Shown in pieces: positions 32,429 to 40,660 of a stretch of 64,000 bases of DNA (positions are counted from its first letter, which is position 1; every line of letters begins with the position of its first letter). The notes beneath the pieces are model-generated. The model did not search any database. It worked only from the letters and a program-made list of their open reading frames with translations, and was not told the origin of the DNA. The stretch is taken from positions 372,001-436,000 of the forward strand of contig WASS01000002.1 of NCBI GenBank assembly GCA_009712635.1, read 5' to 3'. The translations under genes and the position numbers were made by a program. The stretch is from Hungatella sp. GTDB lineage: Bacteria; Bacillota; Clostridia; Lachnospirales; Lachnospiraceae.

Positions 32429-33901
32429 ATGAAAATTAGCGGAAATGCTCCAAATCCAAAGGTGTTAGCAATAATTTTGCCGATAAGCGTTTTGCTAATA
32501 CTAATACTTGTGACATTATATAAATTTGGAATTAGCAGCAATAAGACAGCCATCACAATTGTTGAGGACGAGATTGAAGCAACAGCAGAAGGATTTTCCT
32601 CCCAGATTTGTGAGGATCTTGACAATATGACCCGTATGGGAATTGCATTTCGTGATATGATAGTAGCGTTACCCATCGAAAAACCTGCAGACACATTACC
32701 TTTGATTGGAACTTTGTGTGCGAATTCCCAGGCTTATATGGTTGTTTATTGTGATACAGATGGGGTAGGAGTCACGCAAAATGGTATTAAAGTAAATGTT
32801 GAGAAAGATGAATTGCTTCAACCAGAAGCAGGGGATGCCCCTTATTATGCATACATTCAAAAAGAGCGGATTATGCAGGCGGAAGCTGTTATATCAGTAA
32901 TTCCAGTTGTCAGGGAGAACACTGTCAGCAATTACATATTAATGTACTATTCCGTTAGCCGTATTAAGAAGCTCTTTCATCAAAATAAATTATTTAATAA
33001 CGCCAATTTTATATTTAGCGTAGATAATGGTGTTGTGATTACCACAGAAGGCTTGAAAGAAAAACCGCCTAAGGGAACAACCATAACTCAATTACTAAAG
33101 GATTGGGATGTTAGAACCGACTCAGATCAATTGCAGATGGCGATTAAAAGTAATAAAAAAATAGCTGCCTTTACAAGTAAAACGTATAATAAATATGTAA
33201 TTTGTACACCTGTTGGAATAAATGACTGGTATATTACGATTGGGTTTGATAAGAAACTGTATGATGATCTGTTAATAAGAGAGTGGGGAGATATAAAAAA
33301 GCTAATTTACTATTTACATGCTCTGATCATTACCTTTGTTATTGTATTAATAGGAACCATGATTATTATGCGTATCATTTATAACAATACAAATAAAAAG
33401 CTGATAAAGCAAGCCAATATGGACCTGCTCACGGGATTATACAATAAGATGGCAACAGAGAGCAGGATCATGCAGTACATAATGGATTATCCCCGTGCAG
33501 GAGGGGTGTTGTTTATATTGGATATTGATAATTTTAAAAACGTCAATGACAGCCGTGGACATGCAGAAGGCGATGCGGTTTTAAAAAGAGTGGGGCATCA
33601 TTTGAAAGAAGCTTATGGTGACCACCATGTGGTAGGCAGAATCGGGGGAGATGAATTTATTATTTTTGTTAAAGACATTCTTTTGGAACAAGAAATAGAA
33701 GAACAAATAAAAAAGATGAGGGAATGCCTGCAAGCCTTGTCCCAAACGGAGGGAAACGAGCAACCTTGTACCTTCAGTGCAGGTGCTTCCTTATACCCTA
33801 ACGATGCACAAGATTTTAGTAATCTTTATAAAGCGGCGGACATGGCGTTATATGAAGCGAAAAAAAACGGGAAAAACCAGCTGAAAATGACAGAGAGTTG
33901 A
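32429..33901 (+). CDS. membrane-bound diguanylate cyclase with extracytoplasmic sensor
   Basis: A 490-residue signalling protein. A membrane anchor at residues 10-32, a periplasm-side region of about 265 residues of Cache-like composition, a second membrane segment near 295-317, then a GGDEF domain. The catalytic motif G-G-D-E-F is intact near residue 405 and the substrate-binding D-I-D-N-F-K-N-V-N-D is present, so it should make cyclic di-GMP. No RxxD inhibitory site precedes GGDEF (the positions read G-D-H-H). TTGGAGGAG precedes the ATG. The next gene, a BMP-type lipoprotein, begins 11 bases after the stop. Confidence 0.9.
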   Translation: MKISGNAPNPKVLAIILPISVLLILILVTLYKFGISSNKTAITIVEDEIEATAEGFSSQICEDLDNMTRMGIAFRDMIVALPIEKPADTLPLIGTLCANSQAYMVVYCDTDGVGVTQNGIKVNVEKDELLQPEAGDAPYYAYIQKERIMQAEAVISVIPVVRENTVSNYILMYYSVSRIKKLFHQNKLFNNANFIFSVDNGVVITTEGLKEKPPKGTTITQLLKDWDVRTDSDQLQMAIKSNKKIAAFTSKTYNKYVICTPVGINDWYITIGFDKKLYDDLLIREWGDIKKLIYYLHALIITFVIVLIGTMIIMRIIYNNTNKKLIKQANMDLLTGLYNKMATESRIMQYIMDYPRAGGVLFILDIDNFKNVNDSRGHAEGDAVLKRVGHHLKEAYGDHHVVGRIGGDEFIIFVKDILLEQEIEEQIKKMRECLQALSQTEGNEQPCTFSAGASLYPNDAQDFSNLYKAADMALYEAKKNGKNQLKMTES

Positions 33902-33912
33902 GGGGTAGAAGG

Positions 33913-35025
33913 ATGTGGAGGATTAGAAGTTTTTTCCTGATTGGAAGTGTTTGTATGATTTTAACTGGTTGCAGCAATGGGTATAACTCAGAGAAGGTAA
34001 AATCAGAAGAGAGTGTAACGGCCTCTGTTAACAAAGTAAAATATGAAATAGCCCTGGTATCGTTCTTTGGAACAACTCAGGACCATTCCTTTGGTCAGGC
34101 TACATGGGAAGGTATCGAACGGTATGCAAAAGAACATGATATAACATATAAATTATATCAGCCAGAGGAGGCTAATTCAGATAATTACATCGAGAAGATT
34201 GATTCAGCAGTTGAAAATGGCGCAAAAATAATTGTCTGTCCGGGGTTTTTATTCGAAACACCTGTTTTCATAGAACAGGACAAATATCCGGATGTAAAAT
34301 TTGTACTAATTGACGGACAGCCACATAATGCATCTTACACGGAAACCCGAATAAACGATAATGTAATATCACTGATATTTTCGGAAGAGCAGGCGGGATT
34401 TTTAGCCGGATATGCTGTGGTAAAGGATGGCTATAAGAAGCTGGCGTTTATGGGGGGAATGGCAGTGCCATCCGTAATTCGTTATGGATATGGGTTTGTA
34501 CAAGGCTGTAACCTGGCTGCAGAAGAATTGGGAATAGAGGTTGAAGTTACATATAACTATACAGGTACTTTCTTTGAGTCACCGGAAATCAAGTCAATAG
34601 CAGACGATTGGTATCACCAGGGTACACAAGTGATTTTTGCATGCGGCGGAGCTATCGGTAAATCGGTAATGAGATCTGCAGAAGAAAATAAGGCAAAGGT
34701 CATTGGTGTTGATCTTGATCAAAGCTCAGAATCAGAGACAGTTATTACATCGGCGATGAAGATGCTAAAACCGGTGGTTTATGATGTTTTAGAGGACTAC
34801 TATACCGGTTCCTTTCATGGAGGAGACCCCCAGACCTATTCAGTTAAAAATAATGGCATAGGGCTTCCTATGGAAACATCTAAATTCCGTACATTTTCAA
34901 AGCAGGAATATGACACCATATTTGCTAAGTTAGCAGAGGGGAAAGTCATTATTAATAATAAAACAGATGATTCAACAACGGCAGATCTTAATTTAACGGC
35001 TGCAAAGGTAATTTATATAAAATAA
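33913..35025 (+). CDS. BMP-family (PnrA/Med-like) substrate-binding lipoprotein
   Basis: A 370-residue lipoprotein: start M-W-R-I-R at 33913 and lipobox L-T-G-C. It has the basic-membrane-protein fold: Q-D-H-S-F-G-Q-A-T-W-E-G, I-V-C-P-G-F-L-F, the signature S-E-E-Q-A-G-F-L-A-G-Y-A and K-L-A-F-M-G-G-M-A-V-P. Relatives bind purine nucleosides for an ABC importer, but no permease or ATPase gene is adjacent. It is tightly linked to the diguanylate cyclase and may be its ligand-binding partner. A TTG at 33898 is possible as an alternative start. Confidence 0.85.
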   Translation: MWRIRSFFLIGSVCMILTGCSNGYNSEKVKSEESVTASVNKVKYEIALVSFFGTTQDHSFGQATWEGIERYAKEHDITYKLYQPEEANSDNYIEKIDSAVENGAKIIVCPGFLFETPVFIEQDKYPDVKFVLIDGQPHNASYTETRINDNVISLIFSEEQAGFLAGYAVVKDGYKKLAFMGGMAVPSVIRYGYGFVQGCNLAAEELGIEVEVTYNYTGTFFESPEIKSIADDWYHQGTQVIFACGGAIGKSVMRSAEENKAKVIGVDLDQSSESETVITSAMKMLKPVVYDVLEDYYTGSFHGGDPQTYSVKNNGIGLPMETSKFRTFSKQEYDTIFAKLAEGKVIINNKTDDSTTADLNLTAAKVIYIK

Positions 35026-35072
35026 TAAAATCTAAACTATTGCATTTTTAAAAGTATTGATATATAATATTG

Positions 35073-35180
35073 ATTGAACAAGCGGTGAATGAAAATATAG
35101 ATGACAATATTCAACCTGAAAAATAGAGCGAAATATTTTTCAGGTAATTTTAAAAAACAAATATTCACTGAATGTTCAAT
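35073..35180. repeat. 18-bp imperfect inverted repeats flanking a hairpin
   Basis: ATTGAACAAGCGGTGAAT (35073-35090) and ATTCACTGAATGTTCAAT (35163-35180) are inverted copies with 3 mismatches, enclosing the 35114-35145 hairpin. The unit of 108 bases resembles a miniature inverted-repeat element or a nested folded RNA. No target-site duplication is evident. Confidence 0.4.
35114..35145 (+). terminator. intrinsic terminator after the BMP gene
   Basis: A perfect 12-bp stem ACCTGAAAAATA / TATTTTTCAGGT with an 8-base loop, followed by AATTTT. Confidence 0.8.
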
Positions 35181-35241
35181 GAAATAGCGCAACTAGAAAA
35201 CTTATACAAATCAACATCTCAATTACGAGGAGGAAACTGAC

Positions 35242-36456
35242 ATGAAATTATATTTTAACGATCAGGCATTTTCATTTGAATTATTAAGGGCTGCAGCATA
35301 CGCAGGTTATCAAGGTGCAGAAATAGGGGAGTGCCTTGCAACAGCAGCAAAAATGGAAGAAGGCAATTTTGAAAGCTGGTTTCTGGAATGGAAAAAAACA
35401 GCTGACAGGACCTACCAGACGGCTATGGATTGCTTAAATAGGAAGCATAAGGTAAGTGCCAGAGAGGCATTTTTACGGGCCCATAACTACTATCGTACTG
35501 GAGAATTCTTTTTAGATGGAATTGACGAAAGAAGAATGGAAAATTTTGATAAAAGTGTCATGGCATTTGAAAAGGGAATGGAACTTTTAGATAGTCATTT
35601 TGAAGTTGTAAAAATTCCTTATGAAGGAACTCAATTGAAAGGATATTTTTACGGTGCATCAGAGGATAAAAAAGGAGAGCTTAAAAAACGTCCCGTTTTA
35701 GTATTTATAGGTGGATATGATTCCACTTTACAGGAACTGTATTTCTGCGGTGCCGCTGCAGCAATTAAAAGAGGCTATCATTGTCTTGTATTTGAAATGC
35801 CAGGGCAGGGAGAAGCGTTACGGAAACAGAATCTCTTCATGCGTCATGACGCAGAAGTTCCGGTAAGTGCTGCACTTGATTATTTAGAGACGAGGCCAGA
35901 GGTTGATATGGAGAAGCTGGCACTGCTTGGTATGAGCCTTGGTGGTTATTTTGCACCAAGAGCAGCGGCATTCGATGAGCGGATTAAGGCTTGCATTGCA
36001 TTCAATGTATTTTATGATACCTTTGATTCTACCCTGAATCAAAATCCTCAGCTGGCACAAGTGCTGCAGCTTCCAGAGGAAAAAAGAGAACAGATGCTTG
36101 CTATGGCAGAGGAACACAATTCTAATCTAAAATGGATGCTTAACAATGGAGAATGGGTGTTTGGCTTACAGCATCGTTATGAAGTATTTGACGAGATGAA
36201 AAAAGCTTCATTAAAAGGAATTGCCGGAAATATTAAATGTCCTGTTTTGCTTACCATGGGAGAGACAGACCACTTTGTGTCCAAAGACCAGCTGGAAACC
36301 TTGCTGGAAGAAATAAAAGCTCCCAAGACAGTCCGTGTGTTTACCATTGAGGAAGGAGCGGAAGAGCATTGCCAGGAGGGAAATCATGCACTTTTTCATC
36401 AGGTCATGTTTGACTGGATGGATGAAGTGTTTGACTGTAACATGGAGGAAATTTAG
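35242..36456 (+). CDS. alpha/beta hydrolase, FrsA / dihydroxypseudooxynicotine hydrolase-like
   Basis: A 404-residue cytoplasmic hydrolase. A helical N-terminal domain of about 120 residues (A-R-E-A-F-L-R-A-H-N-Y-Y-R-T-G-E-F) is typical for the DUF1100/2,6-DHPON-hydrolase group and precedes the alpha/beta core. Nucleophile elbow G-M-S-L-G-G near residue 230, probable acid in M-G-E-T-D-H-F near 340, and probable base His in E-G-N-H-A-L-F-H near 380. Relatives are C-C bond hydrolases or esterases. GAGGAGG precedes the ATG; the FNT gene begins 17 bases after the stop. Confidence 0.82.
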   Translation: MKLYFNDQAFSFELLRAAAYAGYQGAEIGECLATAAKMEEGNFESWFLEWKKTADRTYQTAMDCLNRKHKVSAREAFLRAHNYYRTGEFFLDGIDERRMENFDKSVMAFEKGMELLDSHFEVVKIPYEGTQLKGYFYGASEDKKGELKKRPVLVFIGGYDSTLQELYFCGAAAAIKRGYHCLVFEMPGQGEALRKQNLFMRHDAEVPVSAALDYLETRPEVDMEKLALLGMSLGGYFAPRAAAFDERIKACIAFNVFYDTFDSTLNQNPQLAQVLQLPEEKREQMLAMAEEHNSNLKWMLNNGEWVFGLQHRYEVFDEMKKASLKGIAGNIKCPVLLTMGETDHFVSKDQLETLLEEIKAPKTVRVFTIEEGAEEHCQEGNHALFHQVMFDWMDEVFDCNMEEI

Positions 36457-36473
36457 TAAAGGCAGGTGCGGTT

Positions 36474-37250
36474 ATGTATGCAGATGAAATTAAAAAGGTT
36501 GCAGAGTCGGCACAGAACAAGAGTAATTTTTTAAGCGGAAACCTCGCAAAATATGTTGTATTGGCAATAATGTCCGGATTTTTTATTATCATAGGAATTG
36601 CCCTCTCCTTTTCCGTAGCTGCCATTACGCAGGTAGAAGGTAAATTTTATGGAAAAATAGCAATCGGACTTACCTTCTGGGTAGCCCTTGGGCTATTGGC
36701 ATTTGCTGGAGGTGAACTTTTCACTGGAAATTGTTTTGTATTTACAGTCGGTTGTCTGGAAAGAACGGTAAGTCTAAAAAAGGCAGCAAAGCTGTTGCTG
36801 ATAAACTATATTGGAAATCTTCTGGGCTGTGTGGTATTATCTTTTATTTATGTGCAAAGTAAAGCTATGATTGGAATATCTGATGTATATATTGAAAAAA
36901 CGGCACTTTCGAAACTTGGTATACCTTGGGGACAGTTATTTTTCCGCGCTGTACTTTGTAACTTTGTTGTATGCCTTGCAATCTGGCTGTGTTACAAAAT
37001 GAAAGAGGAAAGTGCGAAGTTGATTATGATGCTATTTTGTGTATTGGCATTTTCAGCTTCCGGGTTTGAGCATTCCATTGCCAACATGGGGATTTTCTCA
37101 ATTGCTCTAATGCTGCCTCATGAAGCGGGCTTGACTGTTTTGGCTGTAATAAAAAATATCTTGATTGTTACCGTTGGTAATATGATAGGGGGATCTCTTC
37201 TGCTTGCAGTACCTTATTGGTATGCTTCCAAATCAAAGTCAGTTGGATAA
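36474..37250 (+). CDS. formate/nitrite transporter (FNT) family channel
   Basis: A 258-residue membrane protein with six hydrophobic segments. FNT hallmarks are A-G-G-E-L-F-T-G-N-C-F-V-F in the second to third segment and N-F-V-V-C-L-A-I-W and G-F-E-H-S-I-A-N-M in the second half, the latter containing the pore His. Carries formate, nitrite, hydrosulfide or short organic anions. The ATG is preceded by GGCAGG. Confidence 0.9.
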   Translation: MYADEIKKVAESAQNKSNFLSGNLAKYVVLAIMSGFFIIIGIALSFSVAAITQVEGKFYGKIAIGLTFWVALGLLAFAGGELFTGNCFVFTVGCLERTVSLKKAAKLLLINYIGNLLGCVVLSFIYVQSKAMIGISDVYIEKTALSKLGIPWGQLFFRAVLCNFVVCLAIWLCYKMKEESAKLIMMLFCVLAFSASGFEHSIANMGIFSIALMLPHEAGLTVLAVIKNILIVTVGNMIGGSLLLAVPYWYASKSKSVG

Positions 37251-37271
37251 GACTTAAATTTATTCTTCTTT

Positions 37272-37311
37272 AAAGAGCAAGGTATATAGAAATATGTACC
37301 CTGCTCTTTTT
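37272..37311 (+). terminator. intrinsic terminator after the FNT gene
   Basis: AAAGAGCAAGGTA pairs with TACCCTGCTCTTT (one mismatch) across a 12-base loop and is followed by T-rich sequence. Confidence 0.8.
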
Positions 37312-37367
37312 GTAGTTGTGAAATAACATAGGATATGTACCCGTCTCTCTGCATAAATAAAATATTC

Positions 37368-37396
37368 TTGACAAAAGCGTATGGTAACCATATACT
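37368..37396 (+). promoter_or_regulatory. consensus promoter of the MarR-type gene with embedded operator
   Basis: TTGACA (37368-37373), 17 bases, TATACT (37391-37396). The palindrome TATGGTAACCATA (37380-37392) fills the spacer and touches the -10. Transcription would start close to the ATG at 37403, so the leader is very short. Confidence 0.85.
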
Positions 37397-37402
37397 GTTG
37401 GT

Positions 37403-37876
37403 ATGGAAAAGATTAAAAACAACAAACACGAAATAGCAAATGAATCCTTAGATTTGGCGTTTGCATTAATGGAACTAGATAAAAAAACACGTTATTACGG
37501 AACGGATGTACCAATTTACCACTCTGAAATCCATGTAATAAAGGCGATAGCAGAACACCCTTGCATTCACGTGGGCGGCCTGGCGGATATTCTGGGGGTA
37601 ACAAAGGGAGCTGTTTCGGAAATTCTCAGAAAGCTGGAGAGAAAGGCTCTGGTTAAAAAAGAAGTTGATGAACTAAATCTATCCAGATATTTACTGAGCC
37701 TGACAGAAAAAGGAGAAAGGGCTCATAAAAACCACATGTATTATCATGCAATCATAAACAGCATGGTGGAAAATGAACTGCAAGATGCTACAGATTCGGA
37801 TATAAAATTTTTGTCAGATTTCTTGTCAAGCTTAATTAGCAAGATTCAAAATTTTGATGAAAATATTATTGATTAA
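37403..37876 (+). CDS. MarR family transcriptional regulator
   Basis: A 157-residue winged-helix protein: S-E-I-H-V-I-K-A-I-A-E-H-P in helix 2, recognition region G-L-A-D-I-L-G-V-T-K-G-A-V-S-E-I-L-R-K-L-E-R-K-A-L-V, wing L-N-L-S-R-Y-L-L-S-L-T-E-K-G. There is almost no leader or ribosome site upstream (AATGG... only), so translation may be leaderless-like or start at a later codon. It is probably autoregulated through the palindrome inside its promoter; the same palindrome precedes the next two genes. Confidence 0.85.
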   Translation: MEKIKNNKHEIANESLDLAFALMELDKKTRYYGTDVPIYHSEIHVIKAIAEHPCIHVGGLADILGVTKGAVSEILRKLERKALVKKEVDELNLSRYLLSLTEKGERAHKNHMYYHAIINSMVENELQDATDSDIKFLSDFLSSLISKIQNFDENIID

Positions 37877-37889
37877 AATTTTTGCATAA

Positions 37890-37908
37890 GCGTATAGTAA
37901 CTATACGC
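37890..37908. promoter_or_regulatory. operator copy 2: 19-bp perfect palindrome
   Basis: GCGTATAGTAACTATACGC, perfectly symmetric around one A, 52 bases upstream of the His-rich small protein gene. A weak -35-like TTGCAT lies just before it. Confidence 0.8.
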
Positions 37909-37941
37909 ATTTTTTACAACATAGAGTTAGGAGGAACTAAC

Positions 37942-38178
37942 GTGGAAAAGAAAATAACAAAACATCATACTCATGAACATAGTGGGGTTAGTGAACAGCA
38001 GTATCAACAAAAACTCAAAGTTAACCAAAGATTACTTGAAGCACTTTTTAATTCGTTTTCTCAATGCTTCAGTGCACCTTTTTATCCGTATGACCGTTCT
38101 GTATTTACAGAAACTGATTTATTTAACAATCAACCCGTGGATAACGAGAAGAATAAGAGTTCAAAGTTAAAAAAGTAA
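37942..38178 (+). CDS. His-rich small protein of 78 residues
   Basis: Starts at a GTG behind GTTAGGAGGAACTAAC; the frame opens earlier at 37882, but that part lacks a site and overlaps the operator. The N-terminus M-E-K-K-I-T-K-H-H-T-H-E-H-S is a likely metal-binding stretch. The rest is polar with a Cys and an aromatic patch (C-F-S-A-P-F-Y-P-Y) and a Lys-rich end. No known family recognised. Flanked by the same palindrome on both sides, between MarR-type and DtxR-type regulators, hinting at metal handling. Confidence 0.62.
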   Translation: MEKKITKHHTHEHSGVSEQQYQQKLKVNQRLLEALFNSFSQCFSAPFYPYDRSVFTETDLFNNQPVDNEKNKSSKLKK

Positions 38179-38188
38179 TTATATCAAA

Positions 38189-38207
38189 GTGTATAGTAAC
38201 TATACAC
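38189..38207. promoter_or_regulatory. operator copy 3: 19-bp perfect palindrome
   Basis: GTGTATAGTAACTATACAC, identical in its 15-base core to copy 2, about 33 bases upstream of the DtxR-like gene and 11 bases after the His-rich protein gene. Confidence 0.8.
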
Positions 38208-38240
38208 CTCGTACTACAGTTTAAAGGCGGAGGTTTGGCT

Positions 38241-38633
38241 GTGAAACAGGATAAGAATGATTTATTGAGAAAGAAACTTAGTCCATCAAGGGAAGAATAT
38301 TTAAAGGCTATATATATGCTTTCTCAAAAAGCACAATTAGTACGCTCGATTGATATTGCAGTATATTTAGGGGTTTCCAAGCCCAGTGTCCATTGTGCAG
38401 TAAATGCATTGCAGGCGGAAGGGCTGGTTATCAAACCTTTAGGTGGGGAAATTCAGCTCACTGAAGAAGGACGTAAACAGGGTGAGATTATTACAACTAA
38501 GTTTCAGATAATTAAAGATTTTCTCATTGCATGTTGTAATGTCAATGAACTGACAGCAAGTGCAGATGCCTGCAAAATGGAGCATATTATCAGTAACGAT
38601 TCTGTTTTCGCTCTGAAAAAATATTTAGGCTAA
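38241..38633 (+). CDS. DtxR/MntR-like iron-dependent regulator family protein
   Basis: A winged-helix protein of about 130 residues. S-P-S-R-E-E-Y-L-K-A-I-Y-M-L-S is the classic DtxR/MntR N-terminus, followed by the recognition region R-S-I-D-I-A-V-Y-L-G-V-S-K-P-S-V-H and a dimerisation helix ending in C-K-M-E-H-I-I-S. The C-K-M-E-H motif matches the metal-site helix of the family. The most likely start is the GTG at 38241 (GGCGGAGG upstream at 38226-38233); 38235 is also in frame. Probably metal-responsive; it may share the palindromic operator with the MarR-type gene. Confidence 0.83.
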   Translation: MKQDKNDLLRKKLSPSREEYLKAIYMLSQKAQLVRSIDIAVYLGVSKPSVHCAVNALQAEGLVIKPLGGEIQLTEEGRKQGEIITTKFQIIKDFLIACCNVNELTASADACKMEHIISNDSVFALKKYLG

Positions 38634-38792
38634 GCAAGCCCACCATCCTTCCCTTGCCCTAAAACCAAATGGCTGGATTAAGAATAGAACTTGACTGTAT
38701 AAATGGGACTAACTATACTAAATTTAGAAAATAAAATATCATTATTTAGAAATGGATTGCTTTTATATAGAAATTATGAAAGGGGTTTTGAA

Positions 38793-39740
38793 ATGAAAAT
38801 TCTCATAGTCGGCTATTTTACTGAGACATCAAAAATGAATATTATAAATTGTTTCCCAAAAGAATGGGACATCGTAATTGTACCGCCTGGGGAAGAAATG
38901 CTGCATCATATAGAAGATTGCCAGGTGATTATACCAGAGCATGTTAAAATTGACAGAAATCTACTTTCAAAAGCGAAACAATTAAAATTAGTACAAACAG
39001 GTGCAGGATACGATAATGTAGATATCGATGCCTGTACACAACTGGGTATTTGGGCGGCTAATGGGGCTGGAGTGAATGCCAATGCAGTGGCGGAGCATGT
39101 AATGGCATTCATATTGTCTTACTATAAAAATATACCGCTTCTTGACGGTTTCATGAAAAATAAGACAGATCCAAGTCAATTGGAGTATACAGGAAGCGAG
39201 TTAGAAGGTAAAACCATAGGCATTATTGGATTTGGCGCTATTGGTAAAAAAGTAGCAGGGCTTTGCAAGGCCTTTGATATGAATGTGCTGGTTTACACAA
39301 GAAATACTGCTGTACAGTCTTATGAGAATGTTCAGATAACTGATTTTGATAATCTTATAAGCACATCAGATATTGTAACGGTACATTCGGCTTTAAATCA
39401 GCAGACCCAAAAGCTGATCGACAAAGAAGTTTTCAGAAAAATGAAGAACACAGCCCTATTTATTAATACAGCCCGTGGTCGGATTGTAAACGAAGAAGAC
39501 CTAATAGATGCGTTAAAAAACAGAGAAATTTCAGGTGCATGTCTTGATGTGTTTGAAACGGAGCCACTTCCAATAGACAGTGAGCTGCGTAATCTGAGCA
39601 ATGTGATACTCACACCTCATACGGCAGGCATGCCTGATGGTCTCAAACTCCATAAAAAGAGATATGATTTCTTTGTGAGAAATATAAGATGTATAGAAAA
39701 TGGTGAAGAGCCTGAAAGCAGGCTTAACCAGTTATTCTGA
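38793..39740 (+). CDS. D-isomer-specific 2-hydroxyacid dehydrogenase
   Basis: NAD(P)-dependent dehydrogenase of 315 residues. Rossmann loop G-I-I-G-F-G-A-I-G-K-K near residue 145; catalytic Arg in N-T-A-R-G-R-I-V, Glu in D-V-F-E-T-E-P-L and His in L-T-P-H-T-A-G-M. The start at 38793 has GAAAGGGG upstream; the open frame from 38703 has no site. Likely substrates are phosphoglycerate, hydroxypyruvate or other 2-hydroxyacids; cannot be narrowed. Confidence 0.88.
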   Translation: MKILIVGYFTETSKMNIINCFPKEWDIVIVPPGEEMLHHIEDCQVIIPEHVKIDRNLLSKAKQLKLVQTGAGYDNVDIDACTQLGIWAANGAGVNANAVAEHVMAFILSYYKNIPLLDGFMKNKTDPSQLEYTGSELEGKTIGIIGFGAIGKKVAGLCKAFDMNVLVYTRNTAVQSYENVQITDFDNLISTSDIVTVHSALNQQTQKLIDKEVFRKMKNTALFINTARGRIVNEEDLIDALKNREISGACLDVFETEPLPIDSELRNLSNVILTPHTAGMPDGLKLHKKRYDFFVRNIRCIENGEEPESRLNQLF

Positions 39741-39767
39741 TTAGAAATAACCAGCTCAATTCTTGAG

Positions 39768-39811
39768 AAGCCACTTTTTTCCCTTTGTGCAAAGGCAAAA
39801 AAGTGGCTTTC
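39768..39811. terminator. bidirectional terminator
   Basis: A perfect 13-bp stem AAGCCACTTTTTT (39768-39780) / AAAAAAGTGGCTT (39797-39809) with a 16-base loop, between convergent genes. Confidence 0.85.
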
Positions 39812-39909
39812 TGTCTGAAAGTTACTCTTCTGATCTGTTCCCATTTTTGTCAAGAAATAGATGAAAATAAGGGAGCGTTTTCAGAAGAATAATTCCAACT
39901 CCTAAATTA

Positions 39910-40485
39910 TTAATCAGCATTAGCCGACAGATAGACCGCTTTCATCATATCCACGATTTGCCTCTCAATGCTTTCCAGAGAAATTGGTTTTTTATGAGTT
40001 AACCACCACTGTAAAGTTTCAAGGATGGCACCGGTAAAAAAATGTGCCATAACCTCTGGATCAGCAATGAGCTTATACCCCTTTTCAGCATCTTCTTTCA
40101 GCTTTTGAAGGATATCGAATTCAACCTGCTCCGAAAGAATCCGGAGTAAAGACGGAAAACATTCACTCTTTAGCACAGATTGGATGAGCTTCTCTCTTTC
40201 AGTGAAAAATATTATGACGCGGCGGACAATGGTGATATAAAAATCAATTGGCATGTCAGTATCCAGGCTGCCCGCGATTTCCTTGTCAAACTCCGCCTGA
40301 ATTTCTCGGATAATAAAGGTAAAAAACTCATATTTGTCACCGAAGTGCTTGTAAAATGTAGCTCTGCGTATCATTGCCCGGTCACAGAGTTCATTGACCG
40401 TGATATCCTCAAAACGCTTTTCTTCCAGCAATTCAAAAAAAGTACTGGTTAATGCCATATAGGTTTTTTGTATTCGTAAATCCAT
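39910..40485 (-). CDS. TetR/AcrR family transcriptional regulator
   Basis: A 191-residue repressor with helix-turn-helix F-E-D-I-T-V-N-E-L-C-D-R-A-M-I-R-R-A-T-F-Y-K-H-F and a C-terminal helical ligand domain. Divergent from the OYE-like reductase gene; a palindrome overlaps that gene's promoter, so it probably represses it. GGAG precedes the ATG on the minus strand. Confidence 0.87.
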   Translation of the reverse strand: MDLRIQKTYMALTSTFFELLEEKRFEDITVNELCDRAMIRRATFYKHFGDKYEFFTFIIREIQAEFDKEIAGSLDTDMPIDFYITIVRRVIIFFTEREKLIQSVLKSECFPSLLRILSEQVEFDILQKLKEDAEKGYKLIADPEVMAHFFTGAILETLQWWLTHKKPISLESIERQIVDMMKAVYLSANAD

Positions 40486-40564
40486 TTTTCTTCACAACTC
40501 CATTCGTTGGGAAACAATTACAATGACTTTGTCAATTAAGTTACATTCGCGTACACTTTGAGCG

Positions 40565-40592
40565 TTGCATTTATACTCCTTAAAAGTATAAT
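40565..40592 (+). promoter_or_regulatory. promoter of the reductase-amidohydrolase operon with embedded palindrome
   Basis: TTGCAT (40565-40570), 16 bases, TATAAT (40587-40592). The spacer and -10 are covered by the inverted repeat TTATACT (40571-40577) / AGTATAA (40585-40591), a good candidate site for the divergent TetR-type protein. Confidence 0.7.
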
Positions 40593-40660
40593 GGATATAG
40601 TAACAGATGTCAATTAATTATCGCCTGTTGCTATATTAAATACTGGAAGGAGTCTTTTTT

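Noticed and set aside
38634-38792. N-terminal extension of the 2-hydroxyacid dehydrogenase from 38703
   Set aside because: No ribosome site at 38703, and the sequence before residue 31 does not fit the family; the ATG at 38793 has GAAAGGGG.
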